From positions 71,641,290 through 71,705,289 of the forward strand of contig CM075649.1 in NCBI GenBank assembly GCA_037953625.1: a DNA stretch of 64,000 nt, given 5' to 3'. The position numbers were made by a program, and so were the translations under genes. Below, one piece after another: positions 1 through 11,332 of this stretch. The notes beneath the pieces are model-generated. The model had not been told where the DNA came from and did no database searches. It saw nothing but the letters and a program-made list of their open reading frames with translations. Source of the stretch: Crotalaria pallida. Taxonomy: Eukaryota; Streptophyta; Magnoliopsida; Fabales; Fabaceae. Within the stretch, counting starts at the first letter, position 1; each line of letters begins with the position of its first letter.

Positions 1-1254
1 CAAGCATTGTTTAGGATCATTTTAAAGGTTCTTATATGTCCTAATACACTTGCCTAGACCATTCTAATTCTTTAGAATACTCTCTTAACCATTCTACACA
101 TTTTAGAGCCTCAAAGGGACTCATGATTCACCCTCTATGTTCCTAGGGGAACCAAGCATAGTTTAGGATCATTCTGAAGGTTCTTATATGTCCTAATACA
201 CATTCCATGACCATTCTATGCCTTTAGAATACTCTATTAACCATTCTACACTTATTAGAGCCTCCAAGAACTCAGGCTACAACCTTTATGTCCCTTGGGG
301 CACCAATCATTGCTTAGGATCATTCTGAAGGTTCTTATATGTCCTAATACACTTTTCTAGACATTTATAAGCCTTTAGAATACTCTCTTAACCATTCTAC
401 ACATGTTAGGGCCTTCAAGGACTCATGCTACATCCTCTACGTCTCTTGGGGCACCAAGCATTGTATAGGATCATTCTAAAGGTTCTTATATGGCCTAAGA
501 CACTTGCCTAGACCATTCTATGTCTTTAGAATACACTCTTAACCATTCTACACTTGTTAAAGCCTCCAAGGACTCATGATTCACCCTCTACGTTCCTATG
601 GGAACCAAGCATAGTTTAGGATCATTCTGAATGTTCTTATATGTCCTAATACACATTCCTAGACTATTCTAAGCCTTTAGAATACTTTATTAACCATTCT
701 ACACTTGTTTGAGCCTCCAAGGACTCATGCTACATCCTTTACGTCCCGTGGGGCACCAAGCATTCTTTAGGATCATTCTAAAGGTTCTTATATGTCCTAA
801 TACTTATTCCTAAACAATACTAAGCCGTTAGAATACTCTATTAACCATTCTACACTTGTTAGAGCCTCCAAGGACTCATGTTACATCCTCTACATCCCTT
901 GGCGCACCATGATTTGTTTAGGATCATTCTCAATGTTCTTATAGGTCCTAATACACATGCCTAGACCATTCTAAGCCTTTAGAATACTCTATTAACCATT
1001 TTACACTTGTTAGCATCCAAGGACTCATGCTACATCCTCTACGTCCCATGGGGCAACAAGCATTGTTTACGATCATTCTAAAGGTTCTTATATGTACTAA
1101 TACACTTGCCTAGACCATTCTATGTCTTTAGAATACTCTCTTAACCATTCTACACTTGTTAAAACCTCCAAGGACTCATGATTCACCCTCTACGTTCCTA
1201 TGGGAACCAAGCATAGTTTAGGATCATTCTGAAGGTTCTTATATGTCCTAATAC
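1..1254. repeat. 151-bp satellite array, left segment
   Basis: About eight head-to-tail monomers of a satellite with a 151-152 bp period. The anchor word CAAGCATTGTTTAGGATC or a variant recurs at about 1, 153 and 304. Monomers differ by about 5-15%, with two recurring kinds at the monomer end: one with ATTCACCCTCTACGTTCC and one with CTACATCCTCTACGTCCC. The array is cut at 1254 by the copia insertion and resumes at 25694; the last five bases, AATAC, are the target site duplication. I do not recognise the satellite family. No gene is present. Confidence 0.95.
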
Positions 1255-2348
1255 TGTTGGAGAGTTCCCTAGTGGCAATCGTATTTTCTCTTTTACTTTT
1301 ACTTATTTCATGTTTATGGATTATTACTATTAATAATAATGAGGCATTTCATTTATTATATTTATGCTTTAATTGTTTAATTAAAATACATGTAATAAAG
1401 TCCTTAGGATTATAAGTTCAATGTCATAAGAATATCAAGTACATGACTTGATAGTGAGATCTTATTGATTGATAATTATCCTTAAAGATTCCCTAGTCGA
1501 GTATTATAGTTAATAAGGACAACTATAATACATCGAGACTAGTATGTGGCAGGCTGATGACTGTATCTCACCGGTCATGGGTATGGGATATCAAGTCTTC
1601 ACGTAAGTACACATTGGGACAATTGTGTACTGGATTGACCCGCCATGAGAATGCTACATTGGTTATTAAGTGAGTGTCATAAGCGATTCTCATAGTGACA
1701 ATGGTGTACATGGTCCTTCGACCTGAAGTCGCTACGGTTCCCAACATGAGGAATTATATGCTTTCACATAATCAAACGTCATCTTTAACCAGGTGATCAT
1801 AACAGTTGTAGTCGGGTATATGACAAATCATGTAGAGGGATGTGAGTGATGTAGATGGGATTTGTCCTTCCTTATCAATAGGAATTATATCTCTGGGCCC
1901 CTTGATTGAGTGAGACGGTGAAATGTATGGCCATACTCAAGACAGTCAACATGAGATATTGACGAGACTTGTATAGACGCGTCTACTCAGGGATCAAGAA
2001 ACCATAGGTTACACTATTCATGGGTGACACGTTCCATGCCATGAGTGTAACTATGATATTTGGACAAAGGGATTAAACTTACACATGTTCATTGGTCACA
2101 GTAAAAGGTTTAGTCAAATCACAAACATTCCTGTCACTTGGGTAGCAATGATGTGTTGCTAGATACCGCTCATTGCTTGTAAAGTTAAAATGTGATTTTA
2201 ACATTACTGCCAACGTTACAGGAACCTATAGGGTCACACACTAAGAGCAGATAAAATTGGAGATATAACATTTGATAAAAATACAATAGTTGTATTTTTA
2301 TAAAATTAAATCTTTATGATATGATTAAGATATGATTCGTTTTATCTT
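1255..2348 (+). repeat. 5' LTR of the Angela-like copia element, first part
   Basis: Matches 24155 onward in the 3' LTR with scattered substitutions, up to GATTCGTTTTATCTT, where the Sirevirus begins. The last five bases (2344-2348, ATCTT) are the duplicated target of that insertion and recur at 11333-11337. Confidence 0.95.
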
Positions 2349-2631
2349 TGTAGGATTCTCATGTTTTGATGCTAACAATCTCTCTCCAAGCAACAACATT
2401 GGCAACAAGCAAGCTACACCACATGAAGATTAGAATTAGGATTTTTATTAATTCTATTTCAATGTAATCTTTATTTTATGCAATGCATCTCATTGGTGTG
2501 GGTAGCTTAGGTGATTTTAAGAATATTTAAATAATGTTTGATTAAGAGTGAAGATACTTTAAATCTTGATTAAATAGCTTGTGAAAATCATTTTAGAAAA
2601 ACTTTGTTTTTATTCAGATTCTGATCAGTTT

Positions 2632-2764
2632 ACTCGAGTAATAAGTACTGGATCACTCGAGTAATTTATGTCATGACAGGTTAATCGAGTAATGGTTTAC
2701 ACATCACTCGAGTAACTTAATCTGACATGTTTCACTCGAGTGACGTTGTTTGGTTTACTCGAGT
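2632..2764. promoter_or_regulatory. Paired ACTCGAGT palindrome cluster 1 in the Sirevirus LTR
   Basis: Octamers ACTCGAGT start at 2632, 2655, 2706, 2734 and 2757, and a one-mismatch copy starts at 2683. Spacings are 23, 28, 23, 28 and 23 bp, so the block is a 51-bp repeat of palindrome pairs. The sequence between octamers is much less conserved. The identical block occurs in the 3' LTR at 10083-10215. A binding-site function is inferred only from the regularity. Confidence 0.7.
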
Positions 2765-3560
2765 AATTCAATCAGTGTTGGGAAAATTTTAAAAGGACTT
2801 AATTTTCTCTTTCATAAATATATACTTTCATTCTTACAATTTTTATTATACACTTTTCAAAAGCAATCCAAGAGCTATTTTACATCTTTCAAGAGCTATC
2901 AAGATTCAACAAGAAATTTTTCTTCTTCACTCTATTTTCTATCATTGTTCAAATATTCTTGAGATCATATTTTTGTTCTTAGTGGTTGTTGAAGATTTGC
3001 AATTTGTGATTGCATTATTGAAGTTTCAACACAAGTGAAGAATCTCACAAGGAAGACTTTGAGGATCAAATCAAAGCAAGAAAAGAGGATTGGTTGGAAG
3101 CATCTTCAATCAATTAGCAAGGAAATCTAGAATTCTCAAAAGGGGTAGATTAGATCAAAGTGTTTGGTACACACTTTGAGTTGGGTTTTAAGATAGGAGA
3201 ACTAAGAATCTAGTTGCATCTTAAAACATTGTAAAATCTACATTTGAAGATTTCTAGTGAAGAATCTCTCTTGATTTAAGAGGGGACTGGAGTAGCTTTC
3301 AAGTGGGTGAAAGTGAACCAGGATAAATCCTTGTGTCTCTTTTATTTTCATTCCTTGTATTTCATTAATTCATTAACAATTGCATTTTTTAGGTTAGAAT
3401 TGGGGGTTTCTTAATTCTACTCAATTGATCTAAAATTGCATGTTAATATTACTTGAAATTGTTCATATTAATCATTCATAATTTGTTGAATCATCATAGC
3501 ATTGTTATTCTTGAAGAACTCCATTGAAAACTCAGTTTTTAATTGAATTTTACCCAGTTT

Positions 3561-3745
3561 ACTCGAGTAAAGTTCTTGTCACTCGAGTAATCTGCTTTCA
3601 GTTTTTGAACAATACTCGAGTAGGTTTTCTGTTACTCGAGTGATTTAAAAAATAGATTTCGTAATACTCGAGTGATTTGCTGAATACTCGAGTGAAATTA
3701 TTTTTGCTTGCGTATTACTCGAGTGAAGACTTGAGTTACTCGAGT
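3561..3745. promoter_or_regulatory. Paired ACTCGAGT palindrome cluster 2 in the Sirevirus LTR
   Basis: Eight perfect octamers start at 3561, 3581, 3614, 3634, 3666, 3686, 3717 and 3738. They form four pairs with internal spacing of 20-21 bp, repeated every 51-53 bp. The cluster lies about 135 bp before the LTR end. The 3' LTR copy is at 11012-11196. A regulatory role is inference. Confidence 0.7.
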
Positions 3746-3883
3746 AATCTGAACTGAATTTTTAGAAAACTTATTTTACATAAAACCATTCTCTTAGTTG
3801 GACGAAAAATCTATAATAAGGCTTCAATATTCTATTCACCCCCCCTCTAGACTATATTGAGCCGCTTGCTGGTTTCCAACAAG

Positions 3884-3895
3884 TGGTATCAGAGC
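3884..3895 (+). promoter_or_regulatory. Primer binding site (initiator Met tRNA type)
   Basis: TGGTATCAGAGC begins two bases after the 5' LTR end. It is the standard plant copia primer binding site, complementary to the 3' end of initiator methionine tRNA, where minus-strand cDNA synthesis starts. Confidence 0.93.
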
Positions 3896-3956
3896 TTGGA
3901 CGAAAAATCCGAGCCTTAAAAAGCTTTTTCGAAAAGATCTTTTTTACTTGGAAACA

Positions 3957-5744
3957 ATGGGCTCAATTTCAAATCCTTTTGGTGGTGAAGGAACTTCCAT
4001 TAATCGTCCTCCACTATTCAGTGGTGAGGGTTACGCTTATTGGAAGGTCCGCATGAAAATTTTTATTCAAGCCATAGATATGGAAATTTGGAACGCCATA
4101 GAGAATGGACCTTTTGTTCCTCAAACGAAAGTAAATGATGTTGTTTCGATTAAACCTAAATCGAGTTGGGACAATGATGATAAGAAGAAAGTTGCATTTG
4201 ATTTAAAAGCTAAAAATATCATCACGTCCGCTCTTTCTTATGATGAGTTCTTTCGAGTATCTCAATGTGTTGATGCTAAACAAATGTGGGACACATTACA
4301 AGTCACACATGAGGGCACTTCGGAGGTTAGAAGGGCTAGGCTAAATACACTCATGCATGAATATGAACTCTTTCGTATGTTACCTAATGAAAATATAGGT
4401 GACATGCAAAAGCGGTTCACTCATATCATTAATCATCTTTCTGCACTTGGAAAAGTTATAACTAATGGTGAAGTTGTTAATAAGATTTTGAGATGTCTTA
4501 GCAGGGAATGGCAACCTAAAGTGACGGCCATTATGGAAGCTAGAGACGTGGATCAAATTGACTTAGCAACTCTATTCGGAAAGCTTCAAGAGCATGAAAT
4601 GGAGCTTGGACGGTTATCCATGAATGAAGATGCCGATAGAAAGAAAAAGGGGATTGCTCTTAAATCAACTTCAAAATCCCTTAAGGCACAAGAGGAAAAC
4701 TTTCAAGTGGATGACTCGGACTCCGATATAGATGATGAGACCCTTGGCTTGCTAGTTAAAAAGCTTGGTAGGTTCCTTAAGAAAAAGGGGAACTTTAATA
4801 GAAATAGACAAAGAGATTCTAAGGACTCACAACCAAGAAATAAGACTAACAAGGATCACATCAAGTGTCATGGGTGTGGAAAGCTTGGTCACTATCGATC
4901 GAATTGTCCAACTAATTCTAAGAAGTCGGAAGGTGACAACTCAAAGTTCAACTCATCTAAAGGAAAAAGGGCTTACATAGTATGGGATGAAGTAGAGAGT
5001 CAATCAACATCTAGCTCGTCGGATGATGAAGAACTTGCAAATCTATGTTTAATGACAAAGCTTGATGAAGAGGAATCTTCGAGCATTAAATCAAGTGAGA
5101 ACGTCAATGAGGTAGATTATCTTTCCGATGCTAGCTCAAGTTCTAATTCTCCTTCATTCAATGAATTGTACAATGTGTATGTAGAGATGCATAAAGAGTT
5201 GAAGAAACTTGCTAAAATAAATGTTGAAAGAAAGAATTTCATAATGAAGCAACATGAAAAGATAATTGAACTTCAAAAAGATTTAGAAGAACTTAAGCTT
5301 CAAAATGAAACTCTTGAACTCATTTATGCAAACTCTACATGCAATTGTGAATTGAAATCAAATGAGACTCCATCTTGTGAAAATTGCAAGTCTTTGGAAA
5401 AAGAAGTTTTTAATTTGAATGATCGACTTGCAAGGCTCATGAAAGGAGATACTTCTTTAGATCATTTGCTTTCAACTCAAAGGAACAATAGCAATAGATC
5501 CGGTCTTGGCTATACCAAACCTAAGAAACGCAATTATCGCAAAGTTGGTGGATTTTCAAAGAATAAGATTTCTAAAAACCCAACTTGCCATTATTGTGGA
5601 ATCTTTGGGCATACCACGAATAAATGTAATATAAAGAAATTTGGTATACCAAGCGGAGAATATATTTGGATTGTTAAGGGGACTTCTCCTCATGCTAACA
5701 ACAAAGGACCCAAAACCACTTGGGTACCTAAGTCAACCAAATGA
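3957..5744 (+). CDS. gag: Sirevirus Gag, intact (595 aa)
   Basis: Structural capsid/nucleocapsid protein of the Sirevirus. I take the ATG at 3957 (MGSISNPFGG); the frame is open nine bases further upstream but without an ATG. The N-terminal part (about residues 15-55, RPPLFSGEGYAYWKVRM) is the conserved start of SIRE-type Gag and leads into a UBN2-like capsid region. Zinc knuckle 1 is at residues 304-317 (CHGCGKLGHYRSNC). A long heptad-rich stretch at about 405-460 looks like a coiled coil. Zinc knuckle 2 is at 544-557 (CHYCGIFGHTTNKC). Two knuckles separated by a coiled coil are usual for Sireviruses. No internal stop. The TGA at 5742-5744 overlaps an ATG in the pol frame (ATGA). Confidence 0.93.
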   Translation: MGSISNPFGGEGTSINRPPLFSGEGYAYWKVRMKIFIQAIDMEIWNAIENGPFVPQTKVNDVVSIKPKSSWDNDDKKKVAFDLKAKNIITSALSYDEFFRVSQCVDAKQMWDTLQVTHEGTSEVRRARLNTLMHEYELFRMLPNENIGDMQKRFTHIINHLSALGKVITNGEVVNKILRCLSREWQPKVTAIMEARDVDQIDLATLFGKLQEHEMELGRLSMNEDADRKKKGIALKSTSKSLKAQEENFQVDDSDSDIDDETLGLLVKKLGRFLKKKGNFNRNRQRDSKDSQPRNKTNKDHIKCHGCGKLGHYRSNCPTNSKKSEGDNSKFNSSKGKRAYIVWDEVESQSTSSSSDDEELANLCLMTKLDEEESSSIKSSENVNEVDYLSDASSSSNSPSFNELYNVYVEMHKELKKLAKINVERKNFIMKQHEKIIELQKDLEELKLQNETLELIYANSTCNCELKSNETPSCENCKSLEKEVFNLNDRLARLMKGDTSLDHLLSTQRNNSNRSGLGYTKPKKRNYRKVGGFSKNKISKNPTCHYCGIFGHTTNKCNIKKFGIPSGEYIWIVKGTSPHANNKGPKTTWVPKSTK

Positions 5745-5758
5745 TATCTTTCTTGTAG

Positions 5759-8700
5759 GTGTGTCTTCGAACAAAAGAGCGAAAATGGTACTTGGATAGT
5801 GGTTGTTCGAGACACATGACGGGAGACAAAACGCACTTCATGGAACTTACTCCGAAAAGTGGTGGATTTGTGACATACGGCGACAACAACAAGGGCAAAA
5901 TTCTAGGAGTTGGGAAGATCGGTAATGTATCTAACCTTGTCATAGAAAATGTCCTATACGTAGAAGGCTTAGAACACAACTTGCTTAGTATAAGCCAACT
6001 ATGCGATATGGGCAATTATGTAACTTTTACTCCGGAATTATGCTTCATTAAGTCTTCTATAGATGATAGTGTTAAGTTTGTTGGTCGTCGCTCTAATAAC
6101 ACTTACTTAATTGATTTGGATGAGATAACTTCACTATTTTCAAAATGTTTCAAATCTTTTGATGATGAAATTCGTCTTTGGCATAGACGAATTGCTCATG
6201 TGAATGTGAATCAATTAAACAAACTTTTACGAAAAGATTTAGTGATTGGTTTGCCTAAACTAAACTTTAAGCTTGATGGCATTTGTGACTCTTGTCAAAA
6301 GTGCAAGCAAGTTAAAAGTTCTTTTAAACCTAAAAATGTGATAAGCACAACAAAGCCTTTGGAGTTAATCCATATGGATTTGTTTGGACCTTCACAAATT
6401 AAAAGTTTAGGTGGCAATTACTATGGATTTGTTTTAGTAGATGATTTTACTAGATTCACATGGACTTTATTTTTATCCGCAAAAAGTGAAGTTTATAAAT
6501 GTTTTAAAAAATTTGCAAAACTCATCCAAAATCAACTAAGTTTTAAAATTGTGTCTATTAGAAGTGACCACGGAGGTGAGTTTGAAAACACTAGGATTGA
6601 TGCGTTTTGTGATAAGTTTGGTATTGATCATCAATTTTCGGCCCCTAGGACTCCGGAGCAAAACGGAGTTGTAGAAAGGAAAAATAGAATGTTAGTGGAA
6701 CTTGCTCGTACTATGTTGAAAGAATCAAATGTTCCTAAATATTTTTGGGCCGATGCGGTAAACACCGCTTGCTATGTGCTTAATAGGGTTCTTATTCGTC
6801 CGCATTTAATTAAAACACCTTATGAACTTTTAAAAGAGCGAAAACCAAATATTTCACATTTTCATGTTTTTGGGTGTAAGGTGTTTGTTTTAAATAACGG
6901 AAAGGAACCGGTCGGCAAGTTTGACTCTAAAGCCGACGAAGGCATATTCATAGGTTATTCAACTCATAGCAAAGCATATAGAGTCTACAATAAAAGAACA
7001 TTAACCGTTGAGGAATCCGTGCATGTTGTATTTGATGAATCTTCGAAAGGAGATTGTGTTGTTTCTTGTGATGATAATATAGGTACATTTTTGGATCATG
7101 AGAATTCAACACCACAACAAATGGAAGAGAATCAAAATGAAGATAGAGAGGTGCAAGCACAAGATAAAGACTTAGCACAAGAGATTCAACCTCAATTACC
7201 AATAGCTTGGAAGTCCAACAAAAATCATCCGATTTCTAATATCTTAGGTGACATTGCGAAGGGAGTGGTAACCCGATGCACTTTAAATAATTTTTGTTAT
7301 TATGTTGCCTTTGTATCTCAAATAGAACCTAAGAATATCAAAGAGGCTCTTCAAGATGATCATTGGATTATGGCCATGCAAGAAGAATTAAATCAATTTG
7401 AAAGAAACCAAGTTTGGGAGCTTGTGCCAAAACCCGATGATCGTCCTGAAATTGGTACTCGGTGGGTCTATAGGAATAAGTTAGATGAATCGGGTATTAT
7501 TGTTAGGAATAAAGCTAGGTTGGTAGCACAAGGTTATAGTCAAGAAGAAGGAATCGATTACGATGAGACATATGCTCCCGTTGCTAGACTAGAAGCTATT
7601 CGTATTCTTCTCGCTTTTGCTTCAATTATGAATTTTAAATTGTTTCAAATGGATGTTAAGAGCGCCTTTCTTAACGGATACATTCAAGAGGAAGTTTATG
7701 TGTCACAACCTCCCGGATTCGAGAGTTTTGAGCATCCGGACTACGTTTTCAAACTAAAAAAGGCTTTGTACGGTTTGAAACAAGCTCCTAGAGCTTGGTA
7801 CGATCGACTAAGCAATTTTTTATTACAAAAAGGTTTTAAATGAGGCACTGTTGACACTACTCTTTTTATTGAACGTTCCGGTAAGGATATTTTATTGGTT
7901 CAAATATATGTTGACGATATTATATTTGGTGCTACTAACGATAACTTGTGTAAAAAGTTTTCAGAATTGATGCAAAGTGAATTCGAGATGTCAATGATGG
8001 GAGAGCTTACATTCTTTCTTGGCCTTCAAATAAAGCAGCTTAATGATGGCATTTATATTCATCAAAGTAAATATTGTAGAGAGCTTATCAAACATTTTGG
8101 AATGGATTCGTGCAAATCCGCTTCTACACCAATGAGCGTTGCATGCTACCTAGATCAAGATGAGGCTGGAAAAGCGGTAGAGGTAACGAAGTATCGTGGT
8201 ATTATTGGTAGTTTGTTATACTTAACTGCATCTAGGCCTGACATCATGTTTAGTGTATGTATGTGTGCACGTTTTCAAGCAAAACCGAAAGAGTCGCATC
8301 TAACTGCTGTCAAAAGAATAATGAAATACTTAAAGGGTACAACAAATACTGGACTTTATTATCCTAGGGATGCTTTTCTAAAAGTTATAGGTTATTCGGA
8401 CTCTGACTTTGCCGGTTGTAAAGTTGAGCGAAAAAGTACAAGCGGAACATGCCATTTAATTGGTAGTTCACTTGTATCGTGGTTTTCCAAAAAGCAAAAT
8501 TGTGTAGCTTTATCAACCGCCGAGGCCGAATACATAGCTGCAGGTAGTTGTTGTGCTCAAATTTTATGGATGAAGCAACAATTATCTGACTTTGGTTTAA
8601 ATTTGACAAAAATCCCTATAAAGTGTGATAACACTTCGGCAATTAATTTGACTAAAAATCCAGTATTACACTCAAGGACAAAGCATATTGAAATTAGGCA

Positions 8701-8860
8701 TCACTTTTTGAGAGACCATGTTCAAAAAGGTGATTGTGTTATTGAGTTTGTTCAAACTTCAGATCAATTAGCTGATATTTTTACAAAACCATTACCAAGG
8801 GACACATTTTATAAGATTCGAAGAGAACTTGGTATTTTTGATGAATCAACTATTAGCTAA
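5759..8860 (+). pseudogene. pol: Sirevirus pol (PR-IN-RT-RNase H), one internal stop
   Basis: One reading frame of 1034 codons, -1 relative to gag, opening just after a TAG at 5756-5758. Order: protease with DSG at 5795-5803; GAG-pre-integrase zinc region (about 6176-6310); integrase core with D at 6377, D at 6566 and E at 6674 (35 residues between the last two, as expected); reverse transcriptase with QMDVKSAFLNG near 7646 and YVDD at 7907-7918; RNase H with DSDFAGC, STAEAEYIAA and KHIEIRHHFLRDH; stop at 8858-8860. A TGA at 7841-7843 interrupts RT between GFK and GTVDTTLF. An arginine is usual there, so a CGA to TGA transition is likely. All catalytic residues are otherwise visible. One substitution away from an open pol frame, but not active as read. 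Confidence 0.93.
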
Positions 8861-9108
8861 TTGTATTTGATGTTTTTTTGAAATCACCTTCAAGCCTATT
8901 TCAATGTGATTTGTATTTTGAGTTGTTGTATCTTATTAAAGTGTTTCTTAACTTTTTGATATGTAGTCATGTGTGTATGTGTTCTATAATATGCTAATTG
9001 CTTTATTTGTATGTGTGTTTCTTGCAAAATGCTAAGTGTTTCTCTGTGTTTGTGCATGAAAAATGTTTTTGCATGAAAAATTGAAATTTTTAAAAATCTG
9101 GACAGTTC

Positions 9109-9196
9109 ACTCGAGTAACAGATTTTTTTCACTCGAGTAATTTTAAAATCTCTTTCGTATTTTTTTTCACTCGAGTACTGCTCGAATCACTCGAGT
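9109..9196. promoter_or_regulatory. Paired ACTCGAGT palindromes outside the Sirevirus LTR
   Basis: Octamers start at 9109, 9131, 9169 and 9189: two pairs with spacing 22 and 20 bp, set 60 bp apart. They lie between pol and the polypurine tracts, and so show the same paired design outside the LTR. Confidence 0.65.
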
Positions 9197-9783
9197 GACG
9201 TATGAATATTGCCATGGAGCATCGTTTGATGGATTACATGTCTGGACTCTTTTCTCATCATTTCCCTTCTCCTCCACCTGATTCCTAGACCTGTGGATGC
9301 TGATGATGTTTGATGTTGCTTTTTGTTGCATGTTTCATTTGCATATTTCTGGTTATTTTTCTGTCTCATGTTTCTGACTCTGTTGCTACTATTTTTTTCA
9401 GACCTTGCGTATGGTCTCGTTTGGTTAGTTTCGTTTTGTTTATCTGCTATGATTTGCTGCATAGTGTGATACTCTGATATTATGGTGCTATATTCGTTGT
9501 GTGTTTATATTCGTTGTTTATATTCGTTGTGGCACTATTGTGGTTTATTTTGGTATTGTCTTTATTGTTATATATTTTATATACCATTGTGAACTACTTA
9601 CCTTCAACTTTTGGCAAAGGATTTTTCTCAAAAATTTTATCTTTTTAATGATGCCAAAAGGGGGAGAATATTTTTTGTTGATGTTCTTGTAGGTTTAGTT
9701 TTATTATATTTTTCCTAGATGTTTTACATTTAGGGGGAGTATGTTAAAACTTAGTGCTTAATTTGAAAGGAGGTTTGTCATCA

Positions 9784-9799
9784 TCAAAAAGGGGGAGTT
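9784..9799 (+). promoter_or_regulatory. Polypurine tract next to the Sirevirus 3' LTR
   Basis: CAAAAAGGGGGAGTTT directly precedes the 3' LTR TG at 9800. This is the expected primer for plus-strand DNA synthesis. Confidence 0.9.
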
Positions 9800-11332
9800 T
9801 GTAGGATTCTCATGTTTTGATGCTAACAATCTCTCTCCAAGCAACAACATTGGCAACAAGCAAGCTACACCACATGAAGATTAGAATTAGGATTTTTATT
9901 AATTCTATTTCAATGTAATCTTTATTTTATGCAATGCATCTCATTGGTGTGGGTAGCTTAGGTGATTTTAAGAATATTTAAATAATGTTTGATTAAGAGT
10001 GAAGATACTTTAAATCTTGATTAAATAGCTTGTGAAAATCATTTTAGAAAAACTTTGTTTTTATTCAGATTCTGATCAGTTTACTCGAGTAATAAGTACT
10101 GGATCACTCGAGTAATTTATGTCATGACAGGTTAATCGAGTAATGGTTTACACATCACTCGAGTAACTTAATCTGACATGTTTCACTCGAGTGACGTTGT
10201 TTGGTTTACTCGAGTAATTCAATCAGTGTTGGGAAAATTTTAAAAGGACTTAATTTTCTCTTTCATAAATATATACTTTCATTCTTACAATTTTTATTAT
10301 ACACTTTTCAAAAGCAATCCAAGAGCTATTTTACATCTTTCAAGAGCTATCAAGATTCAACAAGAAATTTTTCTTCTTCACTCTATTTTCTATCATTGTT
10401 CAAATATTCTTGAGATCATATTTTTGTTCTTAGTGGTTGTTGAAGATTTGCAATTTGTGATTGCATTATTGAAGTTTCAACACAAGTGAAGAATCTCACA
10501 AGGAAGACTTTGAGGATCAAATCAAAGCAAGAAAAGAGGATTGGTTGGAAGCATCTTCAATCAATTAGCAAGAAAATCTAGAATTCTCAAAAGGGGTAGA
10601 TTAGATCAAAGTGTTTGGTACACACTTTGAGTTGGGTTTTAAGATAGGAGAACTAAGAATCTAGTTGCATCTTAAAACATTGTAAAATCTACATTTGAAG
10701 ATTTCTAGTGAAGAATCTCTCTTGATTTAAGAGGGGACTGGAGTAGCTTTCAAGTGGGTGAAAGTGAACCAGGATAAATCCTTGTGTCTCTTTTATTTTC
10801 ATTCCTTGTATTTCATTAATTCATTAACAATTGCATTTTTTAGGTTAGAATTGGGGGTTTCTTAATTCTACTCAATTGATCTAAAATTGCATGTTAATAT
10901 TACTTGAAATTGTTCATATTAATCATTCATAATTTGTTGAATCATCATAGCATTGTTATTCTTGAAGAACTCCATTGAAAACTCAGTTTTTAATTGAATT
11001 TTACCCAGTTTACTCGAGTAAAGTTCTTGTCACTCGAGTAATCTGCTTTCAGTTTTTGAACAATACTCGAGTAGGTTTTCTGTTACTCGAGTGATTTAAA
11101 AAATAGATTTCGTAATACTCGAGTGATTTGCTGAATACTCGAGTGAAATTATTTTTGCTTGCGTATTACTCGAGTGAAGACTTGAGTTACTCGAGTAATC
11201 TGAACTGAATTTTTAGAAAACTTATTTTTCATAAAACCATTCTCTTAGTTGGACGAAAAATCTATAATAAGGCTTCAATATTTTATTCACCCCCCCTCTA
11301 GACTATATTGAGCCGCTTGCTGGTTTCCAACA
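9800..11332 (+). repeat. 3' LTR of the Sirevirus
   Basis: Same length as the 5' LTR (offset 7451). Differences seen: AAGGAAATC versus AAGAAAATC, TTTTACAT versus TTTTTCAT, and ATTCTATTC versus ATTTTATTC. It is followed by the duplicated target ATCTT at 11333-11337. It carries both palindrome clusters. Confidence 0.96.

Larger units (their letters stand above)
2349..3881 (+). repeat. 5' LTR of the Sirevirus
   Basis: 1533 bp, TG...CA. It contains two clusters of the palindrome ACTCGAGT (2632-2764 and 3561-3745), described separately. The 70-codon open frame near 2750 lacks an ATG and is probably chance. Confidence 0.96.
8861..9799 (+). other. Sirevirus 3' untranslated region with multiple polypurine tracts
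   Basis: No convincing ORF. It holds four ACTCGAGT palindromes (9109-9196), then a T/G-rich stretch, then three polypurine motifs: near 9652-9666 (CCAAAAGGGGGAGAA), near 9730-9739 (TTTAGGGGGAGTA) and the one abutting the LTR. Repeated polypurine tracts in this position are known from Sireviruses. An envelope-like gene, present in some relatives, is absent. Confidence 0.85.
2349..11332 (+). mobile_element. Sirevirus (SIRE/Maximus-type Ty1/copia), full length, 8984 bp
   Basis: Two 1533-bp LTRs (2349-3881 and 9800-11332), starting TGTAGGATTC and ending TTTCCAACA, differ at only three positions by eye. They are flanked by a perfect 5-bp duplication, ATCTT. Sirevirus assignment rests on the long gag with two zinc knuckles and a coiled coil, the PR-IN-RT-RH order, the long LTRs, and several polypurine tracts of the form AAAAGGGGGAG after pol; all of these are known for this genus. 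The near-identical LTRs indicate recent insertion. No env-like ORF is seen after pol. Confidence 0.95.

Noticed and set aside
2632..2764. CRISPR-like regularly spaced short repeats
   Set aside because: The repeat is only an 8-bp palindrome, it lies in LTRs of a plant retrotransposon, and there are no cas genes or unique 30-bp spacers.
2750..2962. 70-codon ORF in both Sirevirus LTRs
   Set aside because: No ATG start, AT-rich, and duplicated only because the LTR is.
9187..9462. 91-codon minus ORF after Sirevirus pol
   Set aside because: Antisense to the element, no domain, partly overlapping the palindrome cluster.
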